A DNA stretch of 64,000 bases from Paraburkholderia sp. ZP32-5 (lineage in GTDB: Bacteria; Pseudomonadota; Gammaproteobacteria; Burkholderiales; Burkholderiaceae): contig NZ_JAJEJP010000001.1 in assembly GCF_021390495.1 (NCBI RefSeq), positions 1,550,001-1,614,000 on the forward strand, in the 5' to 3' direction. Both the position numbers and the translations under genes were made by a program. A model generated the notes under the pieces. That model ran no database searches, was not told where the DNA came from, and saw nothing but the letters and a program-made list of their open reading frames with translations. Shown here in pieces: positions 19,042 to 31,659 of this stretch. The first letter of the stretch is position 1. Each line of letters begins with the position of its first letter.

Positions 19042-19355
19042 TCCCGCTCTGAGGCGCTGAACCTTCGTTGCCTCTGCTCGCGCGCGACCTATCGGAAAAG
19101 CGACCCGAAACTTGCTAAATCGCGGCACGCCGGTTCAGCCGCGCGCGGCATTACAAAAACATATCCCTCGTGAAACCAAGCACTACGGGCGCGGCGCCAC
19201 GTCGAACCATGCGATATTGCATTGCAGCAACGCGTGGCCCTGCATTTGAGAAATTGATTTCCGCTTGCGAGACTCCGCGCCATGACGGATCGGCGAGCAT
19301 GGCTGCGAGGCCGCTCCGGTTCGCGCGATTTCAATAAACCTGGATGGAGACACGC

Positions 19356-20045
19356 GTGTTCCTATACGGCTATGGTCCGGTGCTGCTCGCCGGCACGATC
19401 CAGACGATCGAGCTGTCCGTTCTGTCGCTGGCGGCCGCGGTGCTGCTCGGCCTCGCGGGCGCGGCGGCGAAACTCTCGTTCAATCGCCCGTTGCGAGCTA
19501 TCGCGACCGGCTACACCACGCTGATCCGTTCGGTGCCCGATCTCGTGCTGATGCTGCTGCTGTTCTACAGCATCCAGATCGCCGTCAACGATCTGACCGA
19601 CGCGCTCGGCTGGCAGCAGTTCGACATCGATCCGTTCGTGGCCGGCGTGCTGACGCTCGGCTTCATCTACGGCGCGTACTTCACCGAGACCTTCCGCGGC
19701 GCGTTTCTCGCGGTGCCGCGCGGCCAGCTCGAAGCGGGCAGCGCCTACGGCATGAGCGGCGCGCGGGTGTTCGCGCGCATCCTGTTTCCGCAGATGATGC
19801 GCTTCGCGCTGCCCGGCATCGGCAACAACTGGCAGGTGCTTGTGAAGGCGACCGCGCTGGTGTCGATCATCGGTCTCGCCGATGTCGTCAAGGCCGCGCA
19901 GGACGCCGGCAAGAGCACCTTCAACATGTTCTTCTTCATCCTGATCGCCGCGCTGATCTATCTGGCGATCACCACGGTATCGAACTTCGCGCTGATCTGG
20001 CTGAACCGGCGCTATTCGATCGGCGTGCGCCACGCGGAGCTCTGA
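19356..20045 (+). CDS. hisQ: Basic amino acid ABC transporter permease HisQ/ArtQ type
   Basis: A 229-residue inner-membrane permease with about five membrane segments and the EAA-loop region GQLEAGSAYGMSGARVF characteristic of polar amino acid permeases. TTLIRSVPDLVLMLLLFY closely matches HisQ. The start is GTG at 19356, because MFLYGYGP then aligns with the HisQ N-terminus and GGAG sits 6 bases upstream; an ATG at 19344 overlaps that ribosome-binding site. It is the first gene of hisQ-hisM-hisP-argR and imports arginine, ornithine, lysine or histidine. Confidence 0.93.
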   Translation: MFLYGYGPVLLAGTIQTIELSVLSLAAAVLLGLAGAAAKLSFNRPLRAIATGYTTLIRSVPDLVLMLLLFYSIQIAVNDLTDALGWQQFDIDPFVAGVLTLGFIYGAYFTETFRGAFLAVPRGQLEAGSAYGMSGARVFARILFPQMMRFALPGIGNNWQVLVKATALVSIIGLADVVKAAQDAGKSTFNMFFFILIAALIYLAITTVSNFALIWLNRRYSIGVRHAEL

Positions 20046-20050
20046 ACGAC

Positions 20051-20764
20051 ATGATCGATATCCTCAATCAGTTCTGGCGCGCGTATCTGTTCTGGGACGG
20101 TCAGCGCATCTCGGGTCTCGCGGTCACGCTGTGGCTGCTGGTCGCTTCGATCTCGATCGGCTTCGTCTGTTCGGTGCCGCTGGCGGTCGCGCGGGTGTCG
20201 AAGAAGCGCTGGCTTTCCACGCCGGTGCGTCTCTACACCTATGTGTTTCGCGGCACGCCGCTCTACGTGCAATTGCTGCTGATCTACACCGGCATGTACA
20301 GCCTCGAGATCGTACGCTCGCACAGCCTGCTCGACGCGTTTTTTCGCAGTGGCTTTAACTGCGCGATTCTCGCGTTCGCACTGAACACCTGCGCGTACAC
20401 GACCGAGATTTTCGCCGGCGCGATCCGTTCGACTTCGCACGGCGAAGTGGAAGCGGCGCGCGCCTATGGGATGAGCTGGTTCACGATGTATCGGCGTATC
20501 GTGATACCGTCCGCGCTGCGCCGCGCGCTGCCGTTGTACAGTAACGAAGTGATCCTGATGTTGCATGCGACCACGGTTGCGTTCACCGCCACGGTGCCCG
20601 ACATCCTGAAGGTCGCGCGCGACGCGAACTCGGCGACGTACCAGTCGTTCAACGCCTTCGGACTCGCGGCGCTGATTTATCTGGTGGTGTCGTTCGCGCT
20701 GGTCGCGCTGTTCCGGCGCGCGGAGCGCCACTGGCTCGCGTACCTCGCGGTGCGCACGCATTGA
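20051..20764 (+). CDS. hisM: Basic amino acid ABC transporter permease HisM type
   Basis: A 237-residue partner permease. It has [15 protein letters not shown] and the EAA-loop [23 protein letters not shown], both typical of HisM. It begins 5 bases after hisQ and forms the heterodimeric membrane channel with it. Confidence 0.94.
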   Translation: MIDILNQFWRAYLFWDGQRISGLAVTLWLLVASISIGFVCSVPLAVARVSKKRWLSTPVRLYTYVFRGTPLYVQLLLIYTGMYSLEIVRSHSLLDAFFRSGFNCAILAFALNTCAYTTEIFAGAIRSTSHGEVEAARAYGMSWFTMYRRIVIPSALRRALPLYSNEVILMLHATTVAFTATVPDILKVARDANSATYQSFNAFGLAALIYLVVSFALVALFRRAERHWLAYLAVRTH

Positions 20765-20828
20765 GTATGTGTTGACCGTATGGCGCCGCACGCCAGCGGC
20801 TTTGGCGCTTTGGCATTTGCATCAGACC

Positions 20829-20858
20829 GATCCGCAGATTGATCCGCAGATTGATCCG
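20829..20858. repeat. 12-bp tandem repeat before hisP
   Basis: Two and a half copies of gatccgcagatt stand in the short hisM-hisP gap, just upstream of the ribosome-binding site. No function is evident. Confidence 0.7.
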
Positions 20859-20885
20859 TATTCTCACAGGCATAGGGAGAGCATC

Positions 20886-21677
20886 TTGCTCCATACCACT
20901 CAAACCGAAGCGTGCAAGCTCGTCGCACAGGACATTCACAAGCGCTACGGCGACAACGAGGTGCTCAAGGGCGTGTCGCTCAACGCGAACAAGGGCGACG
21001 TGATCAGCATCATCGGCGCGAGCGGCTCGGGCAAGAGCACCTTCCTGCGTTGCATCAACTTTCTCGAACGGCCGAACGCTGGGCAGATCATCGTCGACGG
21101 CGAGGCGGTGAAGACCAAGACCGACCGCGCCGGCAATCTCGAAGTCGCCGATCACAAGCAGTTGCAGCGCATCCGCACGAAGCTCGCGATGGTGTTCCAG
21201 CACTTCAACCTGTGGGCGCATATGAACGTGATCGAGAACGTCGTCGAGGCGCCGATTCATGTGCTCGGTTTGAAGCGCAAGGAAGCCGAAGATCGCGCGC
21301 GCGAATATCTGGAGAAAGTGGGCCTCGCGCCGCGTGTCGAGAAGCAGTATCCGTCGCATCTGTCGGGCGGGCAGCAGCAGCGCGTCGCGATTGCGCGCGC
21401 GCTCGCGATGAACCCCGACGTGATGCTGTTCGACGAACCGACTTCCGCGCTCGACCCCGAACTCGTCGGCGAAGTGCTGAAGGTGATGCAGAAGCTCGCG
21501 GAAGAAGGCCGCACGATGATCGTCGTCACGCACGAAATGGGCTTCGCGCGCAACGTGTCGAACCACGTGATGTTCCTGCACCAGGGGCGCACCGAAGAAG
21601 AGGGCAATCCCGCCGAGGTGCTGAGCGCGCCGCGCAGCGAGCGCCTCAGGCAGTTCCTGTCCGGCAGCCTGAAGTAA
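20886..21677 (+). CDS. hisP: Basic amino acid ABC transporter ATPase HisP type
   Basis: A 263-residue ATP-binding subunit. Walker [10 protein letters not shown] is near residues 46-54, the signature [15 protein letters not shown] near 160, Walker [15 protein letters not shown] near 180 and the H-loop His in VTHEMGFAR. The start is a TTG at 20886, chosen because AGGGAGAG lies 5-7 bases upstream and the length then equals HisP; the frame is open upstream but repeat-containing. It powers import through HisQ/HisM. Confidence 0.94.
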   Translation: MLHTTQTEACKLVAQDIHKRYGDNEVLKGVSLNANKGDVISIIGASGSGKSTFLRCINFLERPNAGQIIVDGEAVKTKTDRAGNLEVADHKQLQRIRTKLAMVFQHFNLWAHMNVIENVVEAPIHVLGLKRKEAEDRAREYLEKVGLAPRVEKQYPSHLSGGQQQRVAIARALAMNPDVMLFDEPTSALDPELVGEVLKVMQKLAEEGRTMIVVTHEMGFARNVSNHVMFLHQGRTEEEGNPAEVLSAPRSERLRQFLSGSLK

Positions 21678-21696
21678 CGCGCGCCGCTCGCGCGTT
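21676..21696 (+). terminator. Weak hairpin at the end of hisP
   Basis: An 8-bp stem (aacgcgcg/cgcgcgtt) with a 5-base loop overlaps the hisP stop and is followed by only a few T. It could be a partial terminator that lowers expression of argR relative to the transporter. A duplicated 12-mer (tttagcacctca) follows it. Confidence 0.35.
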
Positions 21697-21731
21697 TAGC
21701 ACCTCATTTAGCACCTCATTCACCCGCAGCG

Positions 21732-22778
21732 ATGGCCCGCACGTCCAGCCCGACTCGCACGACACAGGTCGCGATCGTCGCGTTGCCGCCGGTGTCGATG
21801 TCGGGCGTCGGGCCGATCGTCGACGCGCTGAATCTCGCCAATGAAATCGACGGCCGCGCGCTGTATCGCGTGCAGGTCTGTTCGTGGGACGGCCGCGCGG
21901 TGCCGCTAGCGGGCGGCGCGCAATGGCCGGCCGATGCCGCCTTCGGCGATGCGATCGTGTGTGACTGGCTGATCGTCGTGACCGAGCGTTTCCAGCAGTT
22001 CGCCGACTACCGGCTCTTTCTCGCGAGCCTCGCGCGTGTCGGTCAACGCACGCCGCTCGTCACCGGCATTCATCACGGCGTGTGGTGGCTCGCGATGGCC
22101 GGGCAGTTGTCCGGCTATCGCGTGAGCGTCAACTGGGAAACCTATCAGCAGTTCTCCGAGCAGTTCGAGCGCTCGATCGTCACCCAGCAGATCTTCGAAA
22201 TCGACCGCGATCGCGCGACCTGCGCGGGCGGCCAGGCGAGCGTCGACTTCATGCTCGCGATGATCGGCCGCGAGCACGGCCCCGAACTCGCGGAGCGCAT
22301 CGCCGATACGCTCGGCGTCGGCGTATTGCGCGCCGGTGACGAGCGTCAGCGTATCCCGTTCGTGACCGCGCCGGGCGAGCGCCATCCGCGTCTGAACGAC
22401 GCGCTGCTGCTGATGGAGGCGAATATCGAGGATCCGCTCACCAGCGATGAAATCGCTGGCCTCGTCGGCGTATCGCGGCGTCAGTTGGAGCGGCTGTTTC
22501 GCCAGTATCTCGGCTCGATGCCGTCCAAATACTATCTGGGGCTGCGGCTCGCGAAGGCGCGCACGCAGTTGCAGCGCACCAGCAAATCGGTCGTGCAGAT
22601 CAGCCTCGCTTGCGGGTTTTCGTCGGCCGCGCATTTTTCGAATGCGTACCGTGAGCGCTTCGGCGTCACGCCGCGCGAGGATCGCCGTAACTGGATCGAC
22701 CGGCAGACCGGCGCGCACGGCGCGGCGGCGAGCGAGCCGCGGCCGGGCGCGCTGATCGAGCCGCCGCAGGCCGATTGA
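21732..22778 (+). CDS. argR: GlxA/AraC-family regulator, ArgR of the arginine succinyltransferase system
   Basis: A 348-residue regulator with an N-terminal DJ-1/PfpI-like sensor domain (about 10-190) and a C-terminal AraC DNA-binding domain (about 225-325). The latter shows TSDEIAGLVGVSRRQLERLF and the second helix-turn-helix VVQISLACGFSSAAHFSNAYRE. This architecture is that of the Pseudomonas aeruginosa ArgR, which activates arginine uptake and catabolism. It follows hisP by 54 bases and immediately precedes the ast/aru genes, strongly supporting control of both units. It is not the E. coli-type ArgR repressor. Confidence 0.92.
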   Translation: MARTSSPTRTTQVAIVALPPVSMSGVGPIVDALNLANEIDGRALYRVQVCSWDGRAVPLAGGAQWPADAAFGDAIVCDWLIVVTERFQQFADYRLFLASLARVGQRTPLVTGIHHGVWWLAMAGQLSGYRVSVNWETYQQFSEQFERSIVTQQIFEIDRDRATCAGGQASVDFMLAMIGREHGPELAERIADTLGVGVLRAGDERQRIPFVTAPGERHPRLNDALLLMEANIEDPLTSDEIAGLVGVSRRQLERLFRQYLGSMPSKYYLGLRLAKARTQLQRTSKSVVQISLACGFSSAAHFSNAYRERFGVTPREDRRNWIDRQTGAHGAAASEPRPGALIEPPQAD

Positions 22779-23023
22779 TGGGGCGGGCGCTAAGCGGGTA
22801 TGGATCGAGCGTGTGGCTTCCACCCGGAAGCAACCCGGAAGCCTGTTGAAAGCGAGCCGGACATGAATTCGACACGAACCGTTCACACAGCACCGACCCA
22901 GGCCCCGCACTCAGGCCATCGCGACGCGCGGAACCTCATAGAAAGCGTCGCGTATGCGCAAGACGTATCGCGCACGGTTTCCTACACTAGCTGTATTACC
23001 CGTCACCCGTAAAAGGATTTGCC

Positions 23024-24259
23024 ATGAACGACCTGACTGTGACACGCCAGACCTTCGACGAAGTCATGGTGCCGGTTTTTGCGCCGGCCGCCTTCGTACC
23101 GGACCGCGGTCTCGGCTCGCGCGTCTGGGACACACAAGGCCGCGACTATATCGACTTCGCCGGCGGCATCGCCGTCACCGCGCTCGGTCATGCGCATCCG
23201 GAACTGCTGAAGGTATTGCACGAGCAGGGCGGCAAGCTGTGGCACATCGGCAACGGCTACACGAACGAGCCGGTGCTGCGGCTCGCGAAGCGGCTCGAAA
23301 ACCTCACGTTCGCCGACCGCGCATTTTTCGCAAACTCGGGCGCCGAAGCGAACGAAGCCGCGTTGAAGCTCGCGCGCCGCGTCGCATTCGATCGTCATGG
23401 CGCCGACAAAGCCGAAATCATTTCCTTCACGCAGTCGTTCCATGGCCGCACGCTCTTCACGGTCAGCGTCGGCGGCCAGCCGAAGTATTCGGAAGGCTTC
23501 GGTCCGGTGCCGGGCGGCATCACGCATCTGCCGTACAACGACATCGAAGCCGCGAAGAAGGCGATCGGCGCGCAGACCTGCGCGGTGATCGTCGAGCCGA
23601 TCCAGGGCGAGGGCGGCGTGATTCCGGCCGATCCGGCCTTTCTGAAGGCGCTGCGCGAAGCCTGCGATCAGCACAATGCGCTGCTGATTTTTGACGAAGT
23701 GCAAACCGGCGTCGGTCGCAGCGGCTTCTTCTACGCGTATCAGGACACTGGCGTCACGCCCGACATCCTGACCACCGCGAAGGCGCTCGGCAACGGCTTC
23801 CCGATCGGCGCGATGCTGACCACCAACGAGCTGGCCGCGCACTTCAAGGTCGGCGTGCATGGCACCACTTACGGCGGCAATCCGCTTGGTGCCGCGATCG
23901 CGGAAAAGGTGGTCGAACTCGTCAGCGATCCGAAGCTGCTCGAAGGCGTGCGCTCGCGCAGCGAGGCACTGAAGGGTCATCTCGCGAAACTGAACCAGCG
24001 CTTCGGTCTCTTCACCGAAGTGCGCGGCAAGGGGCTGCTGATCGGCGCGGAATTGAGCGATGCGTTCAGGGGCCGCGCGAAGGACTTCGTCACCGCCGCC
24101 GGCCAGCATGGCGTGATCATGCTGATGGCGGGCCCGGACGTGCTGCGTTTCGTGCCGTCGCTGATCATGCCGCTCGACGACATGGCCGAAGGTTTTGCGC
24201 GGCTGGAGAAGGCGTTCGGCGAACTCGTCGGCGCGAGCGCGCAGGCGGCATCGCACTGA
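23024..24259 (+). CDS. astC: Succinylornithine / acetylornithine aminotransferase AstC (AruC)
   Basis: A 411-residue class III PLP-dependent transaminase. In the arginine succinyltransferase pathway it converts succinylornithine and 2-oxoglutarate to succinylglutamate semialdehyde and glutamate. Seen: [18 protein letters not shown], the cofactor segment [15 protein letters not shown] and the PLP lysine in [14 protein letters not shown] near residue 255. An AAAAGGA ribosome-binding site precedes the start. First gene of the ast operon, 245 bases after argR. Confidence 0.95.
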   Translation: MNDLTVTRQTFDEVMVPVFAPAAFVPDRGLGSRVWDTQGRDYIDFAGGIAVTALGHAHPELLKVLHEQGGKLWHIGNGYTNEPVLRLAKRLENLTFADRAFFANSGAEANEAALKLARRVAFDRHGADKAEIISFTQSFHGRTLFTVSVGGQPKYSEGFGPVPGGITHLPYNDIEAAKKAIGAQTCAVIVEPIQGEGGVIPADPAFLKALREACDQHNALLIFDEVQTGVGRSGFFYAYQDTGVTPDILTTAKALGNGFPIGAMLTTNELAAHFKVGVHGTTYGGNPLGAAIAEKVVELVSDPKLLEGVRSRSEALKGHLAKLNQRFGLFTEVRGKGLLIGAELSDAFRGRAKDFVTAAGQHGVIMLMAGPDVLRFVPSLIMPLDDMAEGFARLEKAFGELVGASAQAASH

Positions 24260-24332
24260 TGCGCGGCCGCGCGCCCATGCAAGCACGCACTCACAACCAT
24301 CGGCTCATGCGTCACATTCAACAGGAACGATG

Positions 24333-25384
24333 ATGCTCTTCGTACGTCCAGGCCGCCTCGCCGATCTCGATGCGCTCGAGCATATGGCGCGCACCGCGCA
24401 GCCGGTGCTGCATTCATTGCCGCACGACCGGCGCGCGCTCGAAGCGCGCGTTGCGTTGTCGGAAGACTCGTTTCGTGCGGAAGTCGATTTTCCGGGCGAG
24501 GAGTTCTATCTGTTCGTGCTCGAAGATTCGGCCAGCGGCCGTTTGATGGGCACCGCGAGCATCGTCGCGGCAGCCGGTTACTCGGACCCGTTCTACGTGT
24601 TTCGCAACGACGCGCTGATTCACGCGTCGCGCGAACTGCATGTGAACCGCAAGATTCACGCGCTGACGATGTCGCATGAACTGACCGGCAAGAGCCGGCT
24701 CGCCGGCTACTACATCGATCCGTCGCTGCGCGGTGACGCGGCCGCGCAATTGATTTCCCGCGCGCGCATGATGTACATCGCCGCCAATCGCAAGCGCTTC
24801 ACGCCCGAGGTGTTCTCGCTGCTGCTCGGCGTCACTGACGCCAACGGCGTGTCGCCATTCTGGGAAGCAGTGGGGCGTAAGTTCTTCGGCCGCAATTTCG
24901 CCGATATCGAAATCGAATCGGGCGGCCGTAGCCGCACGTTTATCGCCGAGGTGATGCCGACCTATCCGGTGTATGTGCCGCTGTTGCCCGAGGCGGCGCA
25001 ACGCGTGCTCGGCGAACCGGATAGCAATGCATTGCTCGCGTATGAGATTCATATCGAGGAAGGTTTCGAGACCGACCGCTACGTCGATATCTTCGACGCG
25101 GGGCCGGTGCTGACCGCTCAGGTCGATCGCAGCGTATCGGTCAAATACAACGAAACGCGCGTCGTGCGCGAAGCACCCGCCACAGGCGGCGCAACTTATC
25201 TGATCGCGCACAACGGCGCGGACGGCGAGTTTCGCTGCGTGCTCGGCGAGCTTGCTCCGGCCAAGGAAACCGGTGCCGTGCTGTCGCAGGCGGCGCGCGC
25301 CGCGCTCGGCGTGACGGAAGGCGATGCGGTGCGCTGTGTGCCGCTGCATCAGCTGCACCAGCAGGAACAATCGGGAGACGCGCA

Positions 25385-25388
<4 letters not shown>
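24333..25388 (+). CDS. aruF: Arginine N-succinyltransferase, alpha subunit (AruF)
   Basis: A 351-residue GNAT-fold enzyme subunit of the first step of the AST pathway (arginine + succinyl-CoA). The family pattern is clear: FVRPGRLADLDALEHMA at the N-terminus, YYIDPSLRG and the C-terminal VDIFDAGPVL. Start at 24333 gives AGGA a 6-base spacing; ATG at 24330 is directly adjacent. Two different subunits (AruF, AruG), rather than one AstA, is the Pseudomonas/Burkholderia arrangement. Its stop overlaps aruG by 4 bases. Confidence 0.93.
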
Positions 25389-27903
<2,515 letters not shown>

Positions 27904-27912
27904 GGATCGACG

Positions 27913-29253
27913 ATGCAAGCCACTGAAGCCAATTTCGACGGTCTGGTCGGCCCGACTCACAACTATGCGGGGCTGTCGTTCGGCAACGTCGCGTCGCAGA
28001 GCAACGAGAAATCGGTCGCGAATCCGAAGGCCGCGGCGCGCCAGGGTCTGCGCAAGATGAAGCAGCTCGCGGACCTCGGTTTTCACCAAGGCGTGCTGCC
28101 GCCGCAGGAGCGTCCGTCGATGCGTCTGTTGCGCGAACTCGGTTTTTCCGGCGATGACGCGAGCGTGATCGCACGCGTCGCGAGCAACGCGCCCGAGTTG
28201 CTGGCGGCCGCGAGTTCGGCCTCGGCGATGTGGACCGCGAACGCGGCGACCGTAAGCCCGTCCGCCGACACGCACGACGGCCGCGTGCACTTCACGCCGG
28301 CCAACCTGTGCAGCAAGCTGCATCGCGCGATCGAACATGAATCGACGCGCCGCACGCTGAACGCGATTTTCGGCGACCGTGACCGCTTCGTCGTGCACGA
28401 GGCGCTGCCCGGCACGCCCGCGCTCGGCGACGAGGGTGCCGCGAATCACACGCGTTTTTGCGAGCAGTACGGCGCGCGCGGCGTCGAATTCTTCGTGTAT
28501 GGCCGCAGCGAATATCGTCGCGGGCCGGAGCCGAAGCGTTATCCGGCGCGCCAGACTTTCGAGGCGAGCCGCGCGGTCGCGCATCGTCACGGCTTGCAGG
28601 ATGCGGCCACGGTGTTCGCGCAGCAGAATCCGGAGGTGATTGACGCGGGGGTGTTCCATAACGACGTGATCGCGGTCGGCAATCGCAACACGCTGTTCTG
28701 CCATCAGCTTGCGTTCGTCGAACAGAACGCGGTGTACGACGAACTGCGCGCGAAGCTCGCGAGCCTGCATGCGGGCTTCAACGTGATCGAAGTGCCCGAC
28801 GCGCAGGTGAGCGTCGCCGATGCAGTCTCGTCGTATCTGTTCAACAGCCAGTTGTTGACGCGGCCCGACGGCAAGCAGGTGCTGGTGGTGCCGCAGGAGT
28901 GCCGCGAAAATCCGCGCGTGGCTGCATATCTCGACGAGTTGACGTCGCACAGCGGGCCGATCGACGAGGTGCTGGTGTTCGATCTGCGCGAGAGCATGAA
29001 GAACGGCGGCGGCCCCGCCTGTTTGCGTCTGCGGGTGGTGCTCGACGACGCGGAGCGCGCGGCGGTCGCGCCGGGCGTGTGGATCAACGATGCGTTGTTC
29101 GGCCGCCTCGATGCGTGGATCGAAAAGCACTATCGCGATCGTCTCGCACCATCCGATCTGACCGATCCGCAACTGCTGGTCGAATCACGCACCGCGCTCG
29201 ATGAACTGACGCAGATTCTCGACCTGGGCTCGCTGTATGACTTCCAGCGCTGA
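27913..29253 (+). CDS. astB: N-succinylarginine dihydrolase AstB
   Basis: A 446-residue amidinotransferase-fold enzyme that converts succinylarginine to succinylornithine, CO2 and ammonia. The N-terminus [21 protein letters not shown] is diagnostic. The active-site His is in [10 protein letters not shown] and the catalytic Cys in [14 protein letters not shown] near residue 370. An AAGGA ribosome-binding site lies upstream. Its end overlaps astE by 17 bases. Confidence 0.96.
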   Translation: MQATEANFDGLVGPTHNYAGLSFGNVASQSNEKSVANPKAAARQGLRKMKQLADLGFHQGVLPPQERPSMRLLRELGFSGDDASVIARVASNAPELLAAASSASAMWTANAATVSPSADTHDGRVHFTPANLCSKLHRAIEHESTRRTLNAIFGDRDRFVVHEALPGTPALGDEGAANHTRFCEQYGARGVEFFVYGRSEYRRGPEPKRYPARQTFEASRAVAHRHGLQDAATVFAQQNPEVIDAGVFHNDVIAVGNRNTLFCHQLAFVEQNAVYDELRAKLASLHAGFNVIEVPDAQVSVADAVSSYLFNSQLLTRPDGKQVLVVPQECRENPRVAAYLDELTSHSGPIDEVLVFDLRESMKNGGGPACLRLRVVLDDAERAAVAPGVWINDALFGRLDAWIEKHYRDRLAPSDLTDPQLLVESRTALDELTQILDLGSLYDFQR

Positions 29254-30340
29254 GCACGCACTGCCGGGTGCAGCGTCGAGCCCGCTCGTCGACGACTTCC
29301 TCGCGTGGACACTCGCCGGCACGCGACCCGCCGAGCACGAAACGTCCGAAGCGCAGCGCGTGTGCGCGAACGGCGTGCGCTGGACATGGCTCGATGACGG
29401 CGTGTTGATGATGGAGCCCGCCGAAGCAAGCGCTCCCATCCGCAGCGTGCTCGTGTCGGCGGGCGTGCATGGCGACGAGACCGCGCCGATCGAACTGCTG
29501 TCGCGCATCGTCGCCGATATCGCGCAGGGCCGCGCCGCGCTCGCGTGCCGGCTGCTGGTGATTCTCGGCAACATCGACGCGATGCGCGACGGCTGCCGAT
29601 ATCTCGACGACGATCTGAACCGGCTGTTCAGCGGCCGTTATCTGCAACTGCCGGGCAGTCATGAAGCGCCGCGCGCGGCCGCGCTCGAACAGGCCGCGCT
29701 GCGCTTTTTCGCTGCGGCATCCGACGCGCCCGGCGCGCGCTGGCATATCGACATGCATACGGCGATCCGCGCTTCCGTGTTCGAACGCTTCGCGCTATTG
29801 CCGCATACCGGCAAGCCGTTGTCGCGCGCAATGTTCGAATGGCTCGGCGACGCGCGGATCAGCGCGGTGCTGTTGCATACGACGAAGGGCAACACGTATT
29901 CGCACTTCACCGCGCAGGCGTGCGGCACCGAGGGCTGCACGCTCGAACTGGGCAAGGTGCGGCCGTTCGGCCAGAACGATCTGACGCGTTTCACCGGTGC
30001 CGATCTCGCGGTGCGCGCGCTGCTCGCCGGCACGCGGGTCAACGTGGATCGTGACGTGCAAGCCGATGCCGATCCCGCCGCGGCAATGCCGCGCGTCTTC
30101 ACCGTGATCGATCAGTTGACCAAGCAAAGCGACGCGTTCGAACTGCTGCTCGCAGCCGACGTGCCGAACTTCACGCCATTCGCGAAGGGCACCTTGCTCG
30201 CGCGCGACGGCGACTATCGCTACACCGTGCGTCACGACGAGGAACGCATCGTGTTTCCGAATGCGACGGTCAAGCCCGGCCTGCGTGCCGGTCTGCTCGT
30301 GATCGATACCACCGCCGAAACGCTGCCGACACTTGTCTAG
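29237..30340 (+). CDS. astE: Succinylglutamate desuccinylase AstE
   Basis: A 367-residue zinc carboxypeptidase-like enzyme, last step of the AST pathway, releasing glutamate and succinate. Zinc ligands are visible in [15 protein letters not shown] (His, Glu) and HIDMHTAIR (second His). Length is a little above the E. coli enzyme (about 322), owing to extra residues near the N-terminus. Its start lies inside astB. Confidence 0.93.
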   Translation: MTSSAEHALPGAASSPLVDDFLAWTLAGTRPAEHETSEAQRVCANGVRWTWLDDGVLMMEPAEASAPIRSVLVSAGVHGDETAPIELLSRIVADIAQGRAALACRLLVILGNIDAMRDGCRYLDDDLNRLFSGRYLQLPGSHEAPRAAALEQAALRFFAAASDAPGARWHIDMHTAIRASVFERFALLPHTGKPLSRAMFEWLGDARISAVLLHTTKGNTYSHFTAQACGTEGCTLELGKVRPFGQNDLTRFTGADLAVRALLAGTRVNVDRDVQADADPAAAMPRVFTVIDQLTKQSDAFELLLAADVPNFTPFAKGTLLARDGDYRYTVRHDEERIVFPNATVKPGLRAGLLVIDTTAETLPTLV

Positions 30341-30479
30341 ACAGGTAGCGTGTACAATCGCGGCCTCCGCGGCTGCCGCAGATAACCTGCCGGCCGCGAA
30401 TCTGGTTCGCGGCGGGCGTAAACCGCCTGTCCCCGCCGAGCCGGCTCTGTTTCAGTCAACCCCGTAAGGACCACCCGTA

Positions 30480-31274
30480 ATGAAGAAGAATTGGCCCAAC
30501 ATGGCCGCGCTCGCGTTGTTCGCGACGGCGGTTTTCGCGGCAGGCACCGCATCGGCGGCGGATATCAAGGAAGTGCGCTTCGGCGTCGAGGCGTCGTATG
30601 CGCCGTTCGAATCGAAGTCGCCGGCCGGCGAACTGCAGGGTTTCGATATCGATGTCGGCAATGCCGTGTGCGCAAAACTGAAGGCCAGATGCGTGTGGGT
30701 CGAGAATTCGTTCGACGGTCTGATTCCGGCACTCGAGGCGCGTAAGTTCAACGCGATCAACTCGGACATGACGATCACCGACCAGCGTCGTCAGGCGATC
30801 GATTTCACCGATCCGATCTACACAATCCCGAATCAGATGATCGCGAAGAAGGGCAGTGGCCTGCAGCCGACACCCGCATCGCTGAAGGGCAAGCATGTCG
30901 GCGTGTTGCAAGGCACGATCCAGGAAACTTACGCGAAGGTGCGCTGGGCACCGGCCGGCGTCGACGTCGTGCCGTATCAGACCCAGGACCAGATCTACGC
31001 GGACCTCGCGTCGGGCCGTCTCGACGCGTCGTTCCAGGATGCCGAAGCTGCATCGAAGGGCTTTCTGAAAAAGCCGCAGGGCGCGGGCTTCGAATTCGCC
31101 GGTGCGGCCGTCAGCGACGAGAAGCTGCTCGGCGCGGGCGTCGGCTACGGCGTGCGCAAGAACGACAAGGCGCTGAAGGACGCGCTGAACGGCGCGTTGA
31201 AGGAGCTGAAGGCGGACGGCACGATCGACCGGCTCGCCGCGAAGTACTTCGACGTGAAGGTGGTGCTGAAGTAA
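30480..31274 (+). CDS. Basic amino acid ABC transporter substrate-binding protein (HisJ/ArgT/AotJ type)
   Basis: A 264-residue periplasmic type II binding protein. The signal peptide (about 1-26) ends in TASAAD; the mature chain starts KEVRFGVEASYAPFESKSPAGE. The ligand pocket segments FDGLIPALEARKFNAINSDM and the TDQRRQAIDFTDP motif are typical of lysine/arginine/ornithine-binding proteins. It is the missing binding protein for HisQ/M/P, placed at the far end of the ast genes. A 139-base gap before it contains tacaat, a possible -10 of its own promoter. An AAGGA ribosome-binding site is present. Confidence 0.93.
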   Translation: MKKNWPNMAALALFATAVFAAGTASAADIKEVRFGVEASYAPFESKSPAGELQGFDIDVGNAVCAKLKARCVWVENSFDGLIPALEARKFNAINSDMTITDQRRQAIDFTDPIYTIPNQMIAKKGSGLQPTPASLKGKHVGVLQGTIQETYAKVRWAPAGVDVVPYQTQDQIYADLASGRLDASFQDAEAASKGFLKKPQGAGFEFAGAAVSDEKLLGAGVGYGVRKNDKALKDALNGALKELKADGTIDRLAAKYFDVKVVLK

Positions 31275-31659
31275 GTTTGCGTTGCGCGTCGCTTCGGTGC
31301 GATGCGCAGTGTTGCGACGACATTGCCATCGCAGTCGCCATGACGCGGCGATGGCGTTTCAACCGGTATCGATGCAAACGGCCGCCATGCGCGGCCGTTT
31401 GCATTTGCGCGTACCCGTGTACACGCATGCGATGCGACGCGGTGAACGCGCGAGCATCCCCGCGATCAGGCAAATTTTTGAGATATTGCCGCGCAAACGT
31501 ATGCGGTCGCAGGCGCCCCGCGATAAAATCGCGAGACATGCCGTGCCCGCGCGAGGACCCTGACCACCGTCATAACCCTGTGCGATAGTGCGGCGAGAAC
31601 CAAGAACATAGCGCTACAAAACAGCGGCAAGCACAAGCGGCGCTGAGCGGGGACCGGGA
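31275..31659. other. Intergenic region after the binding-protein gene
   Basis: About 385 bases without a supported gene. It contains the hairpin at 31373-31403. A gcgataaaatcgc dyad at about 31520-31532 may be part of a promoter for the next gene. Confidence 0.5.
31373..31403 (+). terminator. Hairpin, probable terminator of the ast region
   Basis: A perfect 13-bp stem (tgcaaacggccgc with its complement) and a 5-base loop stand about 100 bases past the binding-protein stop. Only three T follow, so termination efficiency is uncertain. Confidence 0.5.

Larger units (their letters stand above)
18900..19355. other. hipBA / hisQ divergent intergenic region
   Basis: About 455 bases between hipB (minus) and hisQ (plus). 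It contains the two palindromes listed separately. From about 19060 to 19340 nothing beyond a presumed hisQ promoter is seen; no gene is supported there. Confidence 0.6.
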